Shown here: piece after piece, positions 1-12,318 of the stretch | Layout: each line of letters opens with the position of its first letter | Numbering within the stretch: the stretch's first letter is position 1 | NCBI GenBank assembly: GCA_024699855.1 | Contig: JAMPIQ010000001.1 | Span: 16,864,001 to 16,928,000, forward strand | Length of the DNA stretch: 64,000 bases | Source of the DNA: Aphelenchoides besseyi | Lineage: Eukaryota > Nematoda > Chromadorea > Rhabditida > Aphelenchoididae | Direction: 5' to 3' | Position numbers and translations under genes: made by a program | The notes under the pieces: model-generated | Databases searched by the model: none | The model's input: the letters and a program-made list of their open reading frames with translations, nothing else | Told to the model about the DNA's origin: nothing

Positions 1-178
1 GTGCGAACAGATCGAGGAGATTAGTTGAAGAAGTTTTTGAAGACATTTTGAAGCGTTTAAAAAACTTTTATTTACAATAGCAACGAAAACGGAGCTCAAG
101 GAAGCGAATGGTTTTTGGCGCAAATCTCGGCGTTACGAAGTGAAAGTAATCGATTGCACTTTGATAAGCGAAGTAACT

Positions 179-1094
179 TCAAATGTTTGTACTAAAACTT
201 TGACGTGTGTAATAACTGCAATCAAGGTACAGGAACTTGAGATCGGGATTCCAGCACCAAATCAATTCTCTTAGCTTCAAACCTTCAAATTGTTTCAAAA
301 TCTGATTTCTGATGCTCTCAGGCTTATGACCGTAATCTCGAGTGTTTTTCGGTGAACTAGTTATTTTGGTATTGTTTTCCACACGACAAACAAAACCATC
401 TGCTATATTGGTTTGTATGACAAACAAAAAGTTCATTAACAAAAACACTTCAGGCGTCAAACGAGTGTCTTCTGAATTGTAAACATTTACTGTTGTTCCA
501 AAAATAAGTTCCATTGCACAATTCGGTTTCCGTATTTTTGCGAATTGCCACGATCTCTGATCCGCTCTTTCGTTTTCTGAGCAGACGAAACGAAAAGATG
601 GGTCAAAGAAGTTCGTCAGAACCATCGGATATCCGTCATTCAGCCGCCAAACCCTCGACGTCATCAGCCGTCGATTGTTCGCACAAACTTCGGAAGTTTT
701 CGGCGATTGCTGCATAATGACGAATCGTATCAACCAATCAATTGACGGCAAATTCGCTGTAAAAGAAATGAATTCATAAGCAAATTTCGTAGGGTCGTCG
801 TGAAGGGAATTTGCTTCAGAACCAAAATTAGAAGCGGTTTCTGACAGCGGTTGCGTGCCCAATTTTTTCTGTAACTCTCGTACGAAGATTGTAAAATGGA
901 CGAATGAAAAATTCAAACGTCGATTTCCGTTCTCTTGTTTTCTTCTTCGACACAACATCCGACTTGTCGAAAATGCAGAGATAACCAGTGCGTGTGACCC
1001 TTCGAGTCGATGAGCCATCGAATCTTACGAATTCACGGAAAAACGTCAGTCGCTTATTTTGACTTAAGTGGGAACAATTTGCGTGCAAAAACAC
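179..1094 (-). CDS. Unrecognised protein, two exons seen, 5' end missing
   Basis: I do not recognise this protein. A 230-codon last exon (868 to 179) joins in phase 0 to an upstream exon (1094 to 957). The 88-base intron has donor GTTGTG and acceptor TTACAG. The joined frame has balanced composition and no low complexity. No ATG lies in the upstream exon, so the true start is farther out or in the last exon. An AATAAA on the minus strand (plus-strand tttatt at 67-72) lies about 100 bases past the stop, which supports a real 3' end. If the intron is not used, the last-exon frame could instead begin at its own ATG at 1018. No signal peptide or membrane segment is clear. The neuropeptide gene to its right is divergent. 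Confidence 0.5.
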
Positions 1095-1161
1095 TTCGAC
1101 TGATCACGAAATGCCATTGAGTCCAATTTCGTTCAACCGGAAATCGCCACAAAGTTTTCAG

Positions 1162-1196
1162 TCCCGCCCCTCTTTTGAAGAGAGGGAGGATATAAA
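1162..1196 (+). promoter_or_regulatory. GC-rich element and TATA box of the neuropeptide gene
   Basis: A CCCGCCCC block at 1162-1169 is followed by TATAAA at 1191-1196, about 92 bases before the ATG at 1288. The spacing fits a core promoter with transcription starting near 1220. This is inference from motif and position only. Confidence 0.45.
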
Positions 1197-1287
1197 CGAA
1201 GCAACTTCAACAGGCCATTGCTTACTCACTAAACTCAAACGCCTCTTTGGGTTGTTCGCTCATTGTTCCTACGATAGAAAGTCGAAA

Positions 1288-1716
1288 ATGGTCGCCATTC
1301 GATTCGCACTTGTCCTTCTACTTCAACTCATTTGCATTTCAATGGCACACGCACAACGATGTAAGCATTTGCTTTTAATTGATTTTTATGTCAGTGGTAC
1401 GTTTCAGCGTTCGCACTAACCGACAAAATCGCACAAGGAAACTTCGCATACGATGGACGTAAGTTTTAAGGTCCTACCGTACACCATCAACTAATTTGCT
1501 TTAGCTGGCTATGCCGGTGATATTCCACGACCGTTCGCTTTTGCAAAACGAGCTCAACGATTTGCGTACGAATCGGATTCCCCAATTGTCAATGGTCGTT
1601 TTGCGAAGTTCGCCAAAATGTTTCCCAGTGGTCAACGCGAATTCGCGTTTGCATTCGCTAAACGAGCGCCCTTCGCTTTCGGATCATCGAGTTCTGGTAC
1701 GGAACAAACAAACTGA
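1288..1716 (+). CDS. FAFA-type neuropeptide precursor (NLP-18/NLP-20-like)
   Basis: Three exons (1288-1360, 1408-1458, 1505-1716) join in frame to a precursor of about 111 residues. It starts with a hydrophobic signal peptide (MVAIRFALVLLLQLICISMA) that probably ends at AHA or AHAQ. The rest is cut by Lys-Arg pairs: one segment ends PRPFAFA-KR, the next runs from AQRFAYES to REFAFAFA-KR, and the C-terminal piece begins APFAFG. Repeated Phe-Ala dipeptides, including GRFAKFAKMF, recall the C. elegans FAFA group (nlp-18 and nlp-20, with peptides such as FAFAFA). The product should be secreted by neurons or gut after proprotein convertase cleavage. AATAAA is at 1789-1794. The exact family member is uncertain; the precursor type is well supported. 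Confidence 0.8.
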
Positions 1717-1919
1717 ACGTCGAATTCATTTGCCTTAAATGCCTAATTATTATTTTTGATAGCCGGGCTACACTGTTGAATTGGTCAAAATAAATTAAAA
1801 GGAGATGACGCAGCATTTCGATTCTAAAAGGATTAGAAAGTAATTTTAAGAGCAGTTAGATTCTAAACCACTTAATCGTCTGCTGATTCCTTTGTCAGAC
1901 TCAATTTAAGACTTCAAGT

Positions 1920-3113
1920 GTTCAGTTTTGTATGACAATCTTTTGAAGGACCTCCAGACACGGGAATTAGATGCAACGTTTATTAGCAGATAAACATAGT
2001 TACAAGAAGCTCATCGATTCTCAAATTCCTTTCGTGTCATTCGATTGCTGTCTGAACGACTCACAAGTCTGTTGAAGTGCACAAGCTCGTTTCGGGTATT
2101 CGTACACTAAGCTGTTAATGAAGAACATGAAAATAACCATTAGAATGAAGGCAAATAGTGGCCAAAACTCTACAGCAAATGGAACTTCAGCTTGAGATGA
2201 ACAATCAGAAGACGAACATCTAAAACGATGTGATTTGGTTTGTTCAGTTAGTTACAAGTTCTTACTTTATTATCTGTCAGGCCACCGGAGGTTCTTGGAT
2301 CATGTACGTTACATTTTCCTTTTCTTTAATTAAAAACACGAAGCCATAGAGTTCATCTTTTTCGTAGGTTCAAGCTTCTTCGTTCAGTTTCTGATGCAAT
2401 AGCATTTCATGTAAAGTTGTATTGCTGTACACTCGCATACTTGTCAGTGGCGCATCGTTGATGCGCAAGAAAATGGTCATTATCTAAGCTCGCACATTAA
2501 GGAATGATTCTCATTCAACGAACCCTTGTTCTTCCACTTATGCAATACCGATTACCATCCTGAACAACAGTATCGTAGTGAATTGGCTCGCCAGTGCTGA
2601 GGTTTTTTGATGGAAGAATTGTATAGTCACAAAGCTGATATCTCATAATGTAGCTGCCTTTATATGACCTATTAGTTCGCTTTTCAATAGCGTGGCCAAT
2701 CGTTAAAAACTCTTCTAATTCAACATCGCCTTTAAAATCTTTTGACACACAATTTCTTAAAAAGTGTCTGAAGGTAAGTTGGACTTAAAAAGAAATGGTA
2801 GGAGTTTATTTCCTATCGATCTGACTTCTCAAAACAAGTTATCAGACTATTTGTTATGAATACGTTCGACTTAACAAAAATGACTACACACCACAACCTG
2901 TTGGCAGGTTTGTTGTACAATCTGTTCATCATCTCGAGGCTTAGTTTCTCCACTTTGTCTTTGGGATCTGACGACTTTCCTGCACTGTCGATCTCCAACT
3001 CCCAATCTCCAAGTGAATCGGCATCTTTGTCCTCAGAAGAACAACCTTCGCTCTTCACCTGCAAACAAATCGTATTCCAGTATTCTCAACTGATCACCTT
3101 TTCCATTTCGAAT
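1920..3113 (-). repeat. Left arm of a large inverted repeat
   Basis: This 1,194-base stretch is the reverse complement of 12319-13510. Wherever I compared the arms they match almost perfectly. The differences seen are a run of five A at 2332-2336 against three T in the other arm (2-base indel) and a single mismatch near the outer end. Homology stops abruptly at both ends. The arm contains the whole five-exon gene at 2021-3106. Confidence 0.92.
2021..3106 (-). pseudogene. Unrecognised membrane-protein gene, left copy, two in-frame TGA codons
   Basis: Five exons fit by phase: 3106-3098, 3058-2898, 2767-2524, 2483-2266 and 2219-2021, totalling 277 codons. The N-terminal part is acidic (SSEDKDADSLGDWELEID), the middle has scattered Cys and an N-glycosylation-like segment. 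The last exon has one strong membrane segment (FWPLFAFILMVIFMFFI) and a short tail. Exon 4 contains two TGA codons, at 2372-2370 and 2279-2277, in an otherwise open frame that continues correctly into exon 5. AATAAA lies about 40 bases past the stop. I do not recognise the family. Either it is a recently decayed gene, or exon 4 is processed differently from what I infer. The start at 3106 (MEK then a 39-base intron) is a guess. Confidence 0.55.
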
Positions 3114-4137
3114 CAACAAACCAACTAGAGCATTCGAGTTGCAAGTAAAAAAGCTGTGACAAAGCGACAAACGCTGTGGTCCAGCGCTCAAGTGACACAT
3201 GTGACAGAAGGCTTCTGACTTTAGCGCACTTTTTAAGTTCAAACAATTCTGCTGGAAATAAAACTTCATCTCATGGAAATGCTAAAGCATTTACAGAACC
3301 TAATAGCCTACGGTTAGGGCAAATAGAATTCCAATCGAAATTCATTGGTTAATTCGATTGAATCGGATTTAGTTGCCACGTCGTTGACAGATCGTCCAAC
3401 TTCAAGAGCGTTTTGTTCATTGCGACAAACTCGAATTAACGGCCATGCAGTTTTTGGTACTAAAGGCTGCTACCAAAATCAGAAAGAGAATTTCAATCAC
3501 ACAAATTCCTTGTGTTTTCCATATGTCTCCACTTTACCGTTTTGTCAAGAGATGTTGACGGATACAAAGTCAAGGCTACCACCGTTAGCACGTAAAACTG
3601 AAGGGGATGATTGCGGTAGGAAATAAAGTCGGAATCCACAAGAAACCAGACGATTCTTAATGTTGCTCTAGCAGAATTGTTTTGGGTTAAAACAAACGAA
3701 AAGTATTAGATAAGTGTTGTCAGAATACAGTATAATGGCTCAAGCAAAAGCTCATCTAGTATGGCAAATGACTAGAAATATCAGACCACTTGCAATTGTG
3801 TATTTCAAATATCGAAAGTTCCCGCGAAATCATCTTCGTCTGTTAAACTGCCGTTTTTCCGTTCAACATTCATATCGTCAATATTCAACATGTTTACTAT
3901 TTGTTGAGTCCTCTGTAGCGATGCCAACTCCTCTTGGGCGGGAGGCCTAAGCTCCGTGTGGTGGTCACGGCGTCGTTCTTTCCCGTTCGGGTTTTATTCT
4001 TTTGTTGTTTCATTTTTCTTTGCACCAATAAACTCTTCTTTCCTAATCAAGTTTAAGGCACCAAAACACTATTTTAACTCAAGTCGGTGCTTCTATTTGA
4101 AATGCTATTTTCTTTCCGGATCTTAATTTTTATTTAG
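3114..4137 (+). other. Stretch without a supported gene
   Basis: Several short frames occur on both strands, but none has convincing splice context. A consensus AATAAA at about 4029 downstream of a short frame ending at 3950 could mark the 3' end of a small plus-strand transcript. An upstream exon of the 4138-4940 gene is also expected here and was not found. Confidence 0.3.
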
Positions 4138-4940
4138 TCGTTCAAGCCATCCTTTTGAAGTCTCGTAACTGGGACTTTCAATTAACAAAAGTATGTCAAT
4201 TACTAGAATCTCCAACTGAATTTATTTTTAGTTTTTGCGTCAAGAATGGAGATCAATTGTGTGGCTTTTCTTAGTTATCACCCCAATTTTGATTTGGTGG
4301 TTCGATACGGAATTAATTGATGAAAAAATATCTGGTAACAAGTTTTTGTGTGTGTTCGCGTCCATCCTGGGCTCTACAGCGTTAACCGTAATGCTTGAAG
4401 GGGTTCCCAGCCTGATCGGAAAGTACGTTGTGTACAGAAACGCCCGTACTAGGACTGTTCACAAAAGTCAACAAACTGAACCCGAAAACGAAACACGAGG
4501 AACCGCAGAACCGATCCAGAAGTCCAGACAACTCCTGTAAGTCACTTTTTACTACATTTAACGACTAATTCTTTTTCATTGGTTTACTGCTTGCATTGTT
4601 TCTTTCGAATTAAAACAATACCATCGAACTTTTAAGTGCAAAAACCGAAATGCAGCTTTTAATCTCAAAAGAATGGAGTTATGTTGAGTGTCAAAAACCA
4701 CCTCATTTGATTGATTTTAGGACTCACAGAATGTTTCGTTGGATTTAACAGACGGAAATGCTTTGCCTTTTCTTCGATTTGCAATCGAGACTGACAACGC
4801 AGCGGCGATTGAGGACATCAAACGTTATTTTGTTACTGTCATTAATTTCGAACGATTCTGTATTTCTGATTATTGGACAGAATTATCAGCTGGTCGTTCG
4901 CAACTACTTGGAAGCATTGCATTCGACATTCAACAGTTAA
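4138..4940 (+). CDS. Small membrane protein, 5' end missing
   Basis: Five exons join in phase: 4138-4190, 4232-4536, 4637-4682, 4721-4831 and 4881-4940, with TAA at 4938 and AATAAA at 4990-4995. The introns before the last exon (49 bases, donor GTTACT) and after 4682 (donor GTTGAG) have weak donors but are needed to keep the frame. The second exon has two hydrophobic segments (about IVWLFLVITPILIWW and FLCVFASILGSTALTVML), followed by a charged, Thr/Glu-rich stretch and an amphipathic C-terminus. The first exon starts in phase, so the N-terminus lies upstream. I do not recognise the family. It is probably a two-pass membrane protein. Confidence 0.5.
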
Positions 4941-5152
4941 GAAATCAAAGACTTTGAATGAATGTTTTTATTTTTTCTTCGTTGTCTACAATAAACTAAA
5001 TTTGTTACTTGGTTTCTCCTATTTCGTTTGACTAACACAATATGAATGAAGTTAAAACAAACAATGTGCTTAACAAAATCGTTTTATTTAACTTCAACAA
5101 CAATCTTATGGGGCATCAAAGTGAACGCCAAAAACATAACAGACGAATAGAA

Positions 5153-6136
5153 TCAGCGACGGACGGTCGCGCTTTGGGCCAAGAAGTCGTTGTAGGTTTG
5201 GTACGGTGATTTCTCCAAGGCGTTCTCTTTCCACAGATCGGGAGTCAGGTACGAATACGTACGCTGAATAGCGTAGTACGTCGCTTTGGCGAAGTTGCCC
5301 AAGGTGGCGGTTTGACCAACGGCACTGGTGTAGCAATCCTCAATTCCAGCCATACCAAGAAGTTTCTTCGGAACTGGAGCACCGACAATGCCGGTACCAC
5401 GAGGTGCAGGAATCAAACGAACAAGAACGGATGCGCATTTGCCAGTAACCTAAAAACAAATAAACAGCAATTAAAAACGAACAGTTCAACAATAATAACT
5501 CACTTTGCAAGGAACGGTATGTGGTTTACCCATTTTGCTTCCCCAGTAACCTCGTCGAACAGGAACGATGGCGAGTTTGGCGGCAATGATTGCACCACGA
5601 ATTGCAGTGGCAACTTCCTTCGAGCATTTTACTCCCAAGCCAACGTGTCCGTTGTGATCGCCGATAGCAACGAAAGCCTTGAAACGAGTACGTTGACCGG
5701 CACGAGTTTGTTTCTGGACTGGAGTGATTTTCAAGACCTCATCTTTCATTCCCGGTACGAGCATATCGATGATTTCGAATTCCTAAAGGACAAAGAAACA
5801 AAAGGATGCAGAAAAATCTTTGCGACAAACCTTGATGGGAAGTGAGTGAAGATAGATCTCTTCAATGGTCGTGATTTTACGATCCTTGACCAAACGTCCC
5901 AATTTGGTAACCGGCTGCCATTCCTTGTCTCCTTCGCGACCACCACGTCCACCTCCACGGCCTCCACGACCTAAAAAGGTTGTTGTTTTATAGTCACAAT
6001 CAAATGCCATTCAGTTACCTCGTCCTCGGCCACCTCGTGGACCGCCGCGTGAGCCTCCACGACCACCGCCTTGAGCCGGTGCAGCTCCAGTCGGAGCAGC
6101 GCCAACACCACCAGCGAAATTACCGCGATCAGCCAT
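5153..6136 (-). CDS. rps-2: 40S ribosomal protein S2 (uS5)
   Basis: Four exons (6136-6019, 5970-5831, 5782-5504, 5449-5153) give 277 residues, close to the usual animal length. The N-terminus is the Arg-Gly-rich tail typical of eukaryotic S2. The RNA-binding and S5 fold follows, with the hallmark [20 protein letters not shown] and [17 protein letters not shown]. The protein sits near the mRNA entry side of the small ribosomal subunit and is essential for decoding accuracy. An acceptor-like TTTTAG lies 33 bases before the ATG. AATAAA on the minus strand (plus-strand tttatt 5083-5088) ends the transcript. It is divergent from the ARL14EP-like gene, separated by about 490 bases that include a small frame. 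Confidence 0.97.
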
Positions 6137-6202
6137 TTCGTTTCGTTGAAGCACAAATTTGAAGTTTTCTAAAATCGAAAAACAAATTTAAAAGCCACAG
6201 AA

Positions 6203-6604
6203 ATGAGCACGATAAACGACAAATTGAAATCAGTTTTTAGATTTCGATACAAAACTTCCGATATTGAACAAAAATTGGAACGAAAGTTGGGGAGAGAAAC
6301 TCAAGAAACGTCCAACAAACAAATGAAGACAACGGCGAATTTCGAGAACGAAATTCCGAACACCATTCCAGCGAATTCAAACGGAAATTTATCGAAAACC
6401 TCCGAAGAAAAGCCACGAATTTCCAGCGGCAGTTTGATCCCAAAAACAACGAGCACCGTACTAGTGCATTGCGTTTGGCATTTCGCTTCGCGTTCCGGGA
6501 AACACTCGGCAGTTGAACGTCAATTTTCGTGGCGTTTTTCGACTCCTGAATTTTATGCACGAAACACACGACCGTTGTCATTGACGCCCGCAAAATTAAA
6601 TTGA
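6203..6604 (+). CDS. Possible small hypothetical protein, 133 codons
   Basis: An uninterrupted frame opens with ATG in the interval between divergent rps-2 and the ARL14EP-like gene. The first 80 residues are hydrophilic and protein-like (MSTINDKLKSVFRFRYKTSD at the start); the remainder is less convincing. It ends 22 bases before the ATG of the next gene, just ahead of that gene's acceptor-like TTTCAG. It could be a real small gene, part of a 5' UTR, or chance. No domain is recognised. Confidence 0.3.
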   Translation: MSTINDKLKSVFRFRYKTSDIEQKLERKLGRETQETSNKQMKTTANFENEIPNTIPANSNGNLSKTSEEKPRISSGSLIPKTTSTVLVHCVWHFASRSGKHSAVERQFSWRFSTPEFYARNTRPLSLTPAKLN

Positions 6605-6626
6605 AAAATTTTCCGTTTCAGACAAA

Positions 6627-8096
<1,470 letters not shown>

Positions 8097-8110
8097 CTAT
8101 TGTGCAATAA

Positions 8111-8590
8111 ATCTGTTTTCACGAATCGACGTTCTTTGTGCTCTTCGATGGTCGTCGATTGCCAATAAGCGTTTATGATGTTTCGGAGCCGGTGGTCGAA
8201 ATCAATTGGATTGCTTGTACAAAAAAGCCGTTCGCCTTTCTCGCTGCCTTTCGTTCCCAACCAACAACAACGTGGCTTTTCGAGTGCGTGGAAAGGCGAA
8301 TCGCTTGTTGTGGGGACTCTTTGATGGGAGTGATCAGTTTGGTGTTTGCTTCTGCTTATCGATTAGAAGTGATGAATGGCACTTTTACATTGTTCAATTA
8401 CTACGATCTTACATCTAATCGTGCCCTCGAATCGTTTGTCTTAACATCCCCGAAAACATTTCGCGCTTATTTTTCTATGACGTGCATTGCGGAGGCCGAT
8501 TGAACTCGACGACAATCGAAAGTTCACAACGTTTTCGAGATTATCAATCGATTCGTTTGTTTTCAGGGCCGATCAACCAGTCGAACCAAA
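8111..8590 (+). other. Interval before the first transporter
   Basis: Two overlapping plus-strand frames (one ending 8418, one 8503) look partly protein-like but lack start codons and splice context. GTTTTCAG at about 8560-8567 just upstream of the transporter ATG suggests that this stretch is 5' UTR, a UTR intron, or outron. Confidence 0.35.
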
Positions 8591-10163
8591 ATGTCAGACG
8601 AAAAGGCCCCCCTTTTGTTTCTCGATGAAGATCCTGGAGCCGTCGAATCAGTGAGTATCATGATGAATCCGCCGATCAGCGATGGCAAACCGCATCCGAT
8701 TCCGGTAAGTGAGTGGTATTGTTTGAACAGCTTTTGGGACTTATTTGGGCTGAATGTCAGAAAGCAAAGTAAATCGGATGAAAGTAGAAAAAGGTTTTTG
8801 AGTTCACAACCTTAAAAGATTTTGACTGTTGATAAAATTTGTCGCAACCAATGAATCGGCACATAACTCGATGGGCGCCTCCAAGTCTCGACCCACTTCC
8901 GAAAGGGAACTCGAGTAAATGAATGGAATGCAATTCTCGATTTGTTAATAAGTTCATCTTTTTCAGATGACCGTCGAAATACGCCGTGAACATACGAGTG
9001 GTAGTGGAATGAAGTTGGCGGTCCTTATTTGGCTGACGCTACAAAATTCCATTCACACACTCTTGATTCGCTATTCAAGAGCTCGAGATGTACCCGAAAT
9101 GTTCTATTCGTCGGTTGCAGTCTACTTCATGGAAATTGTCAAAATGATTATCTGCGTCTACATGGTCTTCAACGAGTCTCGTGGATTCACCGGGTGAGCA
9201 AAGCACTTACCTCGACCACTTCTAATCCATTTATTACAGTGGACTACGAATACTCAAAAAGCAAGTGTTTGATCAGCCATGGGATACGTTGAAAGTTTGT
9301 TTGCCCGCTATGCTCTACACGTGCCAAAACAACTTGTTCTACGTTGCGGCAACCCATTTGGATGCAGCAACTTTTATGGTAACAAAAAATCGAATGTCGG
9401 CAATTGAACTAGGCATTTAGATTGTCTCTCAACTCAAACTCTTCACGACGGCCGTCTTCTCAATTTTGCTTTTGGATCGAAAGTTGACGCGCAGTCAATG
9501 GGTCTCGTTGGGCGTTCTGTTCGTTGGTGTCGTTATGGTTCAAATGCAACAGAGTAGTGGACCTCAGAAGAATGCGGATGGAACGGCAATGAATCCGATT
9601 GTTGGTCAGTTGAAACAAAAGAGGACTTGGAATGATGCAAAGCGTTTTCAGGGTTCAGTGCTGCGTGTACTGCGTGTACGATTTCCGGCTTTGCGGGTGT
9701 TTTCTTCGAAAAAATTCTAAAAGGTTCGGCTCCGGTTTCGTTGTGGATGCGCAACGTACAAATGGGAATGTTTTCGTACGTCTTTTTTGCTGTAGTCTTG
9801 TAAACGATTGTTGAGTTTAGGATTCCCGCTTCGCTTATCGGTGTGTATATTCAAGACGGTGCTGCTGTTCGAGAACACGGGTTTCTTTTCGGGTTCGATT
9901 CGATTGTTTGGCTGACGGTCATTTGGTACGGGATTGGCGGCTTGAGTGTGGCGGTTTGCATCAAGTACGCGGACAACATTGCGAAGAACTTTGCCACATC
10001 CGTTGCCATCATTCTCGCCACCATTGGCTCGGTGTTCATCTTCAACTTCCAGCCGAATTTGCTGTTCGTTCTGGGTGCTGGACTGGTCATTCTGTCCATT
10101 TTCTTGTACTCATCAGCCGGTATCTTCGTTATGAGAGTTCGTCCCGCCTCATCAAAAGTCTAA
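8591..10163 (+). CDS. Golgi UDP-sugar transporter, SLC35A family, copy 1
   Basis: Six exons (8591-8704, 8967-9193, 9240-9378, 9421-9604, 9652-9775, 9821-10163) join exactly in frame to 376 residues. After a hydrophilic N-terminus come about ten hydrophobic segments. Family marks are [32 protein letters not shown] and [20 protein letters not shown], which match UDP-GlcNAc/UDP-galactose transporters (SLC35A2/A3; worm SRF-3 type). It exchanges UDP-sugar for UMP across the Golgi membrane to feed glycosylation. Sugar specificity cannot be read from sequence alone. A paralogue follows at 10727. Exon 4 plus intron 4 is duplicated at 13517-13739. Confidence 0.92.
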
Positions 10164-10214
10164 ATCACTTACTGGTCCGCTTGTCTTTCTTGTATATTTT
10201 GATCGATGATCGTG

Positions 10215-10640
10215 TTCTAATTTATTCTTGAGTATAAATAGATTCCAATTTCTTCGGATGAACTTTGAACTTTCGGTTGTTGAAATCCGGTAGAAAGGCA
10301 AATTCTTGATGTCGTTCGTGAATGATCGACCTGATGCACTCGAACGTCTTTCCGACAGCAACGTCGGTGATTCAGCGCTGCGCCGTTTGTTTTCGTCCGC
10401 CGATTTTATGCTCCGTCCATTTGGCTCGAAAGTCTCTCTGGTCGAAAGAGATCTTCGTTGCAAAGTTCCGATCACACATTCCTACTTCAGAGGTTTTTTC
10501 GTCGAGCGAGAAAGCGAAAGTTTTATCGTTGGCGTTTGTGTCCATCGATCTTATCATTTCGTCCATTTCACTGATCGACATTTTAGTTCCGATCATCATT
10601 TCGAATTGCAACTTTTCGAATTTGTTTCCCGTGCTTGAGC
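10215..10640 (-). CDS. Small unrecognised gene between the transporters
   Basis: A minus-strand frame with ATG candidates near 10592 encodes an acidic stretch (MSISEMDEMIRSMDTNANDK). A downstream segment with a protein-like end (ECIRSIIHERHQEFAFLPDF) stops at TAA overlapping an AATAAA (plus-strand tttatt 10221-10226). The two parts lie in one frame but are separated by a TGA at 10374-10372. They also join in phase 0 if an intron runs from GTAGGA near 10472 to an unusual acceptor ending GGAAAG. A second frame in the same stretch is Ser/Arg-rich and open too. The gene is therefore likely but its structure is unsettled. It is transcribed toward the 3' end of transporter copy 1. Confidence 0.4.
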
Positions 10641-10726
10641 GTGTTCGCGATGATTGATGGCGGTTTATGGTGTCGGCGATCGTGAGGGTTTTTGAGCGTA
10701 ACAGAAATTGTTTCCGTTTTAGAGTT

Positions 10727-11976
10727 ATGGCCAAAACCGATCAATATCTTCGGTACTTTAGTCTCGTTGTTCTTGTCATTCAGAATGCAAGTCAAGTGCT
10801 CGTTCTTCGCTATGCAACCCGACGCGACCAACCGCAGTTCATCAAAACGGTCGCTGTTCTGTTCAACGAATTGATCAAATTGGTTACCGCGCTGATTCTG
10901 TTCACCATCTCGACGGGATCGTTGAAGAAGTGAGTTCGCTTTTCTGTTTGAGTTATTTTGTTTTTTCAGAACAGTTCAATCGTTCAAACAACATTACTTC
11001 ATCGAATGGTTGGACACGTTGAAGGTCGGTGTGCCGGCTCTCATCTATACAATCCAAAACTTTTTGTTGTACGTTGCAGTCGAGCACTTGGATGCGGGAA
11101 CGTTTATGGTCACTTATCAGCTGAAAATCCTCACCACTGCGCTCTTCACTGTGTTGATGCTCAAACGTCGACTTTCGGTTTTGCAATGGATTGCACTCGC
11201 GATTCTGACTGCTGGAGTTGCTCTTGTCCAATGGGTAAGCCATGAATTTCGTCTTTTGAGTAATTCATTTATTTAGAGTGCTGATGAAGGAGCCAAAGAA
11301 GCCGCTAAAGCGGTTCAGCAATTAAACTCGACCTTGAACTCATCAACTATAACAACGACCTTATCGCCCGTGGACGATCATTCGGCTCCAGCAACTCAAC
11401 AGCCGTTGATCGGATTTGGTGCCGTTCTCACTGCTTGTTTGATGTCCGGTTTCGCTGGAATTTACTTCGAGAAAATCCTGAAAGGATCGGATGTTTCGAT
11501 TTGGCTTCGAAATGTTCAATTGGCCACATTCGCGATTCCAATTGCTTGCGCAATGATCATCGTAAGTTCAACGCCTTACACTATCAAATTGATGTTTGTT
11601 TCAGGGCAAAGACTTTACACGAGTTCAACAGAAGGGTTTGATGCACGGTTTCGATTGGGTTGTTTGGTGTGCGATAATGCTTCAATCACTGGGCGGTTTG
11701 ATCATCGCCGTTGTCGTCAAATACGCGGACAACATCCTGAAAGCGTTTGCCACATCAGTTGCCATTATCGTCAGTTCGATTGCTTCCATTTACATATTCA
11801 ACGTCTACCCCAAACTTCTTTTCATTGCTGGTGCCGCTCTCGTCATTGGTGCTGTGGTTCTCTACTCGTTGTTCCCGTACAGAGCCAAGTACGCTCAAGC
11901 ACCAACAAGTGAACCGGTCAACGAATCGAAACAATTGGCTAATGATGAAGAAGTCGAAATGAAAATCGTCAAATAG
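10727..11976 (+). CDS. Golgi UDP-sugar transporter, SLC35A family, copy 2
   Basis: Four exons (10727-10929, 10970-11234, 11278-11571, 11605-11976) give 377 residues. It shares with copy 1 the marks [32 protein letters not shown] and [20 protein letters not shown]. It differs in a Ser/Thr-rich loop before the second half (about residues 155-185), a shorter N-terminus and fewer introns. About ten membrane segments are visible and the tail is acidic and cytosolic. It moves UDP-GlcNAc or UDP-galactose into the Golgi. The sequence divergence and different intron positions show that the tandem pair is old. An acceptor-like GTTTTAG lies five bases before the ATG. Confidence 0.92.
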
Positions 11977-12318
11977 ATTCTTGTCGCATTCCACATTTCT
12001 AATTTAATTGTATTCCTTCAATGTTCTGTGATAATAACGATCTTTCAACTTGAATTTTAACTGATTGTCATCACGATGTTTCAAAGATCATTGTGCTGAG
12101 TGTAGAGTAAAAGGAACTTAAACAACTTGCATCTAACAGTACATGTTTTAATAAAAAAATTAGTCGTGATGTAAATAAAAAAATTTGCGATGAAAACATT
12201 CAAAAAGATCTTGACCGGCGTCTCTCGCTTACACAATTCAACTGATCCCAAATCCGAGCGACATCGACGCCAAAATATGCGTATGAGATTAAACGAGTTT
12301 GCGATTTTGTTGAAATAA
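11977..12318. other. Transporter 3' region, nothing else seen
   Basis: AT-rich sequence with short A runs (aataaaaaaa-like at about 12150-12180) and no supported gene. Confidence 0.5.

Noticed and set aside
2021..3106. Selenoprotein explanation for the in-frame TGA codons
   Set aside because: The 3' UTR up to the AATAAA is too short for a SECIS element, and the residues around the first TGA show no redox motif.
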